64,000 nt of DNA from Brachypodium distachyon (Eukaryota > Streptophyta > Magnoliopsida > Poales > Poaceae). A program made the translations under genes and the position numbers. This document shows, piece by piece, positions 59,391-64,000 of the stretch (its first letter is position 1; each line of letters opens with the position of its first letter). The stretch lies in NCBI RefSeq assembly GCF_000005505.3, contig NC_016131.3, forward strand, positions 21,907,501-21,971,500, in the 5' to 3' direction. The notes under the pieces are model-generated. The model did no database searches. It had not been told where the DNA came from and saw only the letters and a list, made by a program, of their open reading frames with translations.

Positions 59391-60612
59391 TCAGTAGTTG
59401 ACGGCGGAGCACTTGTAGCGGACCTCGCCCTCGTCCCCAGTAAGCACGTTGACCTCGCCGAGCTGGCGCATGGAGTGCGCGAACTGGCGCTTGAACACCT
59501 CGGGCTCCCTGGCCATCTCCTTGACGAACCTCGTCGTCCGGGAGTCCTCGAGCATCCCCTGGTCCGTCTCCAGGAGCCCCATCCTGCGCTCCAGGTTCTG
59601 GTAGTACCTGTTGTCGAACGTCGTCGGCGACTCGCCGTCCAGCTCCACGCGCTCCGCATCGTCTCCGCGGTGGCACTTGCGGAGCAGGAAGTCGCCGTAC
59701 TTCCGGTCCAGCGTCTCCGGCTTGCTGGTCAACACCCGCCGCTTCACCGCCCCGCAGCTCGCCTTCCCGATCGTGTGCGCCCCTGCATAATCAAGCGTTC
59801 GCGCATTGTCTCAAACACCTCCCGTGCATTGTCAAAACAAAGGCCCTGCTGCTCGAATCGAATTCGTACCGGAGAGGATGACGAGGTCGAGGACGTTGAG
59901 GCCCCTGGTCTCGAAGAACTGGACGAGGTCGGTGACTCTCTCGCGGCCCATGGGAACCTGCGCGTCGGCCTCCTCGGCGTGGGAGTCGCGGCCGTCCTTC
60001 CGGCCGTACTTGAGCGACCAGTAGGGCACGCCCACCTTCATGCTGGCGTCGCGGGTGGCGGCCGTGAGGATGTCGGCGCAGGACACGGTGTTGTTGCAGC
60101 GCGCGTTGAGCTTGGCCTTGATCTCCTCGATCAGCTCGAAGCCCCGGAGCGTCTTGCTCGCCGCCGCGTGCCTCTCGCTGCCCGGCGCGTCGATCAGGAT
60201 CGACCCGTCGCACCCCTAGATCATACAACAAAAGCAAAATCAATCAAGTTTGTATACAGAGAGGAATCGTGTAATGTAATGTAATGTGCGTTGATTTGCG
60301 TACTCGGACGGCGAAGTCGTGGAAGAATAGGCGGATGAGGCCGGCGGCGACGGTGTAGTCGTTGGCGATGGCCCGGTTCACGGCGGCCTGGACGATGCGC
60401 TCCATGTCCGGGCACGACTTGCCGTAGTACTCGGACACGAGGCCGGCCGCGGGCTTGTGGTAGGCACGGTCGTACTGATCATCGCAGGCTTCCTTGTTCT
60501 GCTGCTGCTGGCCGCCCTTGTCGTAGTTGTCCGCGGTCACCGACGCAGCGAGAACGAACGCCGAGACGGCGAGGAAGGAGAGAACCGAAGACCGGGGCAT
60601 CCTCATCCTCAT
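59391..60612 (-). CDS. Class III secretory peroxidase
   Basis: Three minus-strand exons: 60612-60304, 60215-59870, 59782-59391; 1047 nt, 348 aa. A signal peptide (about residues 1-27) sends it to the secretory pathway; the enzyme should be a haem peroxidase using H2O2 to oxidise phenolics in wall or vacuole. Distal haem residues R94 and H98 are in RLFFHDF, the proximal H221 is in LSGAHTIG, and CADIL and the final C-rich KCSAVNY are present. Between the signal and the enzyme domain is a Gln/Lys-rich linker (GGQQQQNKEA). Oddly, the family's HDCF motif is HDFA, so the cysteine normally paired with that of GCD (C105) is missing. Splice phases and length are normal for the family, so the gene looks functional. 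Start: the first of three close ATGs (60612, 60606, 60600). Confidence 0.93.
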
Positions 60613-61528
60613 CGTGCTAGCTAAGCTCGATCGATCGTCGGAGAAATGGATTCGCGATCGAGATGGGTGGGATTGAACTGTGATTTGTTTCGATGCTGGG
60701 TTATATAGTTACAGCAAAGCTGGTTTCATCCATCTCGTCGTGCATGCGAGCACGTAGGTGGATGCTTGCTTGAGCTTGCAACGAGAGTCAACGACGTCAC
60801 GACGTGAGGAGCAATAGACGATGGGATTCTAAATGGGTTGCACGTTGGAGGGTCGAGATGACCAATGGATGTAGGTCAGCGTATGCGTGCACCAGCTGCA
60901 AAGAAAATAAGAAATACTGATCGAAAAACAAAAGGGAACAAAATAGATAGGCTTGTGTTTTTTGTGAGCTGAATATGTCGGCGGATCATGCGACCATATC
61001 TCAATCTCATCATCTACATATACCAAAAGTCAAAGTATTTTTATAGGAAAAGGAACAGTTTTCATGTTTTCCCTTCAAAATACAATTGCACAAAATAATG
61101 CAGAAGTGCGTTCTGCTGTCGGCATGTCCTGGGAAGGAAGAAGGAGAAATTAAGAGAAGTTTGTGTAGAAGAAATCAAGGTTGGGGATGACTAGTTGGCG
61201 GAGAGCACGGCAGGGTAAACTCCCAGGTAGGTAAGCACCTCCGGACATGCTTCTCAACTTCACGTGCAAACGGGAGAAGTGCTTTTTAGAGGGTTAGAAA
61301 CATCAAAAGCTGAAACAGAAACCTAAACGAACAGGGCCAAAGTGTTCATCCTCTCTACTTTCACTTTTCTCGACTTTTGATTTCCTCGACTTTCAAAAAA
61401 ATTAAATTAAACTTTTAGTTTTCGTAAAGAACTTTCGAAATTAGAATTGAGTAAGGTGGGCTACTTTTGTGGACCAAAAAACCACTTTGTGGGTTGCTAG
61501 TTGCTTTGTGGACTCACACGTTTCAACT
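60613..61528. other. Peroxidase promoter region and spacer to the copia element
   Basis: This contains the peroxidase 5' flank with a TATA box, then AT-rich DNA without recognisable genes up to the copia LTR. Confidence 0.6.
60701..60709 (-). promoter_or_regulatory. TATA box of the peroxidase gene
   Basis: The minus strand reads AACTATATAACCC about 90 bp upstream of the first ATG, a standard plant TATA position. Confidence 0.65.
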
Positions 61529-61762
61529 TGTTAGAGTTTGAAGATATTCGGTTCAATGAGAAGATCCTAGATAGAGATAGAATTAGTTTTTGTTGTTCTT
61601 ATCTCTCTCTTTAACCTTGCCGTGTATGTCAAGTTCTCTATCTCTCCCGTTGCTAACGGTTTGTAAACAAACTCTGTAATCTCCTTTCCGGTGGATACCC
61701 CGGCATATAAATAAACACCACGCGGCCCTGAGAAGGGTAACACGCTTACACCAAAGTTTATA
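61529..61762 (+). repeat. 5' LTR of the copia element
   Basis: It starts TGTTAGAG and ends directly before the primer-binding site; the last bases are TTTATA where CA would be expected, suggesting a C-to-T change. A TATA-like CATATAAATAAAC is at about 61704-61716. Confidence 0.8.
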
Positions 61763-61774
61763 TGGTATCAGAGC
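61763..61774 (+). promoter_or_regulatory. Primer-binding site, initiator tRNA-Met
   Basis: TGGTATCAGAGC is complementary to the 3' end of plant initiator methionine tRNA and abuts the LTR, as in most plant copia elements. Confidence 0.93.
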
Positions 61775-61816
61775 CTTCCTCTTCCACCTACATCTGATTC
61801 CAATCTCGTCACTTCC

Positions 61817-64000
61817 ATGGCTTCATCAAGCTCGGCGATTCCTTCTCTCGGTCAGGTGTCCGAGAAACTCACGAGGGAGAATTATCTCATGTGGAAGGCA
61901 CAGATCCTTCCATCAATCCGCGGTGCTCAGATCTATGGCTACCTTGCTGGCACGATTTCTGCACCAGCGCAAGAACTCACGATTGAGAAGGGGGACAAGA
62001 CCGTCGACAAGCAACCGAACCCAGCCTATGCGGCATGGGTTACTCAAGACCAGCTGCTCCTGTCCCATCTGCTCAACAATCTCACCAAAGAGGTGTTGAC
62101 ACAGGTGATCTCCCTGCAGACCTCCCGTGAAGTCTGGCCGGCGCTCGAGAACATGTTCTCGTCCCAATCCAGATCGCGGGTGAACAATCTCCGCATCATG
62201 CTCGCCAACGCCACCAAACGTAATATGACAGTGGCAAATTACTTTTCCAGGATGACGAGCCTTGGAGATGAACTTTCAGTAGCCGGCAAACCACTCTCGG
62301 AAGACGAGATGGTGTCTTACATACTGGCGGGGCTCGATGTCGAGTACAACCCACTGGTGTCCGCACTGGAGGCCAAGACCGACGCCATCACGCTCGGCGA
62401 CCTCTACTCCCAGATGTCGAACTTCGACACAAGGATGGAGCTGCTTCAAGGTGGCTCTGGCAGTGGCTTCAAGTCATCTGCAAACACTGCTGCAAAAGGA
62501 CGCGACGGCTACCGGGGGCGAGGAGGACCGTGAGGCCGCGGCAATGGAGACCGCGGCAGACGCACCAACAACTCCAGCAACACCAAAAAAGGACCACGAC
62601 AGGGTGGTCCAAGCGGCAGCAACGGGTGCAACAACGACTCTCGATCCGTCTGCCAAATCTGCTCCAAGACAGGTCACACCGCCATAGAGTGTTGGTGGCG
62701 TTTTGATGAAGACTACCAAGCTGAAGAGAGGGTTGCTGGATCAGCAAACACCTCGTCCTATGGAGGCAATACCAGTTGGTACACCGATAGCGGTGCCACT
62801 GATTCACATCACGGGGGAGCTAGAGAAGCTCACCATCCGTGACAAGTACAGGGGGCAAGACCAAGTGCATACCGCAAGCGGAGCAGGTATGAGAATTAAT
62901 CACATTGGTCAATCATCTATTCGCACCCCTAATCGTGATCTTAAAGTTAAAAACATACTCCATGTTCCACACACATCAAAAAATCTGCTTTCTGTTCATC
63001 GCCTTACCAATGATAATAATATCTTTATTGAGTTTTGGCCTTGGTACTTTTTGATTAAGGATCAGGCAACGAGGAGAACAATCTACAGAGGTAGATGTAG
63101 AGGAGGTCTCTACCCCTGACCCCTTAGTTCCCCAGCATCGGCAGTTCAATAAGCAAGTGTTTGGTGTCACCAAGTTATCTTCGTCGAGGTGACACAGTCG
63201 TTTATGCCATCCTTCTTTTTCCATAGTTCAGCAAGTGCTTAGGAATAATGATCTCCCTTATGTTGGAGAATTATCTAGTGAGTCAGTGTGTGATTCTTGT
63301 CAGTGTGCCAAAAGTCATCAACTACCATACCCCATCTCCAGTAGTATATCTATAGTTCCATTAGAGTTGATTTTCTCTGATATTTGGGGACCAACTCCTA
63401 CCTCTGTTGGGAGATTTTCTTATTATGTGAGTTTTATTGATGATTTTAGTAAATTCATCTGGATCTATCTCATTAAAAGGAATTCTGATGTCTTTGAGGT
63501 GTCGAAAATTTGGTTGAAAGATAATTGCTATGCAATCTGATTGGGAAGGAGAGTATGAGAAATTAAACTCCTTTTTTCTAGAAAATAGGCATATCTCACC
63601 ATGTTTCCTGTCTACATGCCCATCAACAAAATGGGTCGGCAGAAAGAAAGCATCAACATTGTCAAAGTAGGTCTAGCTTTGCTAGCCAACGCCTCAATGC
63701 CCTTAAAGTGTTGGGATGAGGCCTTCTTACCGGCCACATATCTCATCAACATGCTTCCAAGCAAAGTTATAAACTTTCAAACCCCTCTTGAGCGTCTATT
63801 CGACACAAAACCAGATTATACCTTCCTTCGTATTTTCGATTGGGCTTGCTGGCCGAATCTTCGGCCATACAATACAAGAAAACTTTCCTTCCGCTCTAAG
63901 CAGTGCATGTTCCTTGGTAACAGTGCCTTACACAAAGGGGTCAAGTGTCTTGATGTTCAAACCGGTCGCATTTATATTTCTCGGGATGTTGTTTTGATGA
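61817..64000 (+). pseudogene. Degenerate copia gag-pol polyprotein
   Basis: ATG 61817 opens gag (MASSSSAIPSLGQVSEKLTR, then NYLMWKAQILP, the UBN2-type gag domain). TGA at 62531-62533 interrupts it, but the same frame continues through a CX2CX4HX4C zinc knuckle (62651-62692) to the protease D-S-G-A at 62786. A one-base frameshift follows near 62801-62804. The pre-integrase and integrase are readable in pieces (CDSCQCAKSHQLPY, then LIFSDIWGPTP, FIDDFSKFIWIYL to 63538; then LALLANASMPLKCWDEAF, LFDTKPDYTFLRIF). Several stops lie between these pieces. The protein cannot be made whole. Confidence 0.92.

Larger units (their letters stand above)
61529..64000 (+). mobile_element. Ty1-copia retrotransposon, 5' part, cut by window end
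   Basis: In order: a 234-bp LTR, a primer-binding site, gag with a zinc knuckle, protease, then a degenerate integrase. Protease-integrase order before the reverse transcriptase is the Ty1-copia arrangement. The reverse transcriptase, RNase H and 3' LTR would lie beyond the window. Stop codons and frameshifts show it is not autonomous. Confidence 0.95.

Overview
This is nuclear plant DNA, almost certainly from a grass and probably of the Pooideae (a Brachypodium- or Triticeae-like genome). The evidence is many short spliceosomal introns, GC-rich first exons followed by AT-richer ones, very many Stowaway-type MITEs carrying the CTCCCTCCGTCC terminus, and grass-style LINE, SINE, Helitron and Ty1-copia pieces. 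The species cannot be fixed from sequence alone. I see no bacterial operon, CRISPR array, tRNA or rRNA gene.

Layout. 0-1.2 kb: 3' part of a MATE transporter gene (+). 4.1-11.3 kb: a 14-exon gene (+) for a FLY1/FLY2-type multi-pass RING-H2 E3 ligase. 14.1-19.4 kb: a 9-exon gene (+) for an RLP4-type receptor-like protein (malectin-like domain, four LRRs, one membrane span, no kinase). 20.2-21.8 and 25.2-27.2 kb: two paralogous C2-domain (CAR family) genes (-) with identical second and third exon lengths. 27.2-34.1 kb: repeat-rich gap with Stowaway, hAT and PIF/Harbinger MITEs. 34.1-35.2 kb: an intronless plant-specific gene of unknown function (+). 35.7-38.9 kb: a decayed, 5'-truncated L1-type LINE (+). 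39.4-44.7 kb: an 8-exon gene (-) for a C-terminal RING-HC protein. 44.7-59.4 kb: the largest gene-free stretch, with Helitron-like elements, a solo LTR with target duplication, a tRNA-derived SINE and LINE 3' tails. 59.4-60.6 kb: a class III peroxidase gene (-). 61.5 kb to the window end: the 5' part of a decayed Ty1-copia element (+).

The genes do not form a pathway. They are independent nuclear genes: secreted or membrane functions (MATE, RLP4, peroxidase), ubiquitin ligases (FLY type, RING-HC) and Ca2+/lipid-binding C2 proteins. All six complete multi-exon models keep an open frame with lengths divisible by three (568, 641, 166, 168, 740 and 348 aa). I found no convincing new biological system. 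The most useful second-look items are a probable GC-AG intron in RLP4, a peroxidase that has lost one cysteine of a conserved disulfide, and several transposon insertions whose exact boundaries and target duplications can be read directly.
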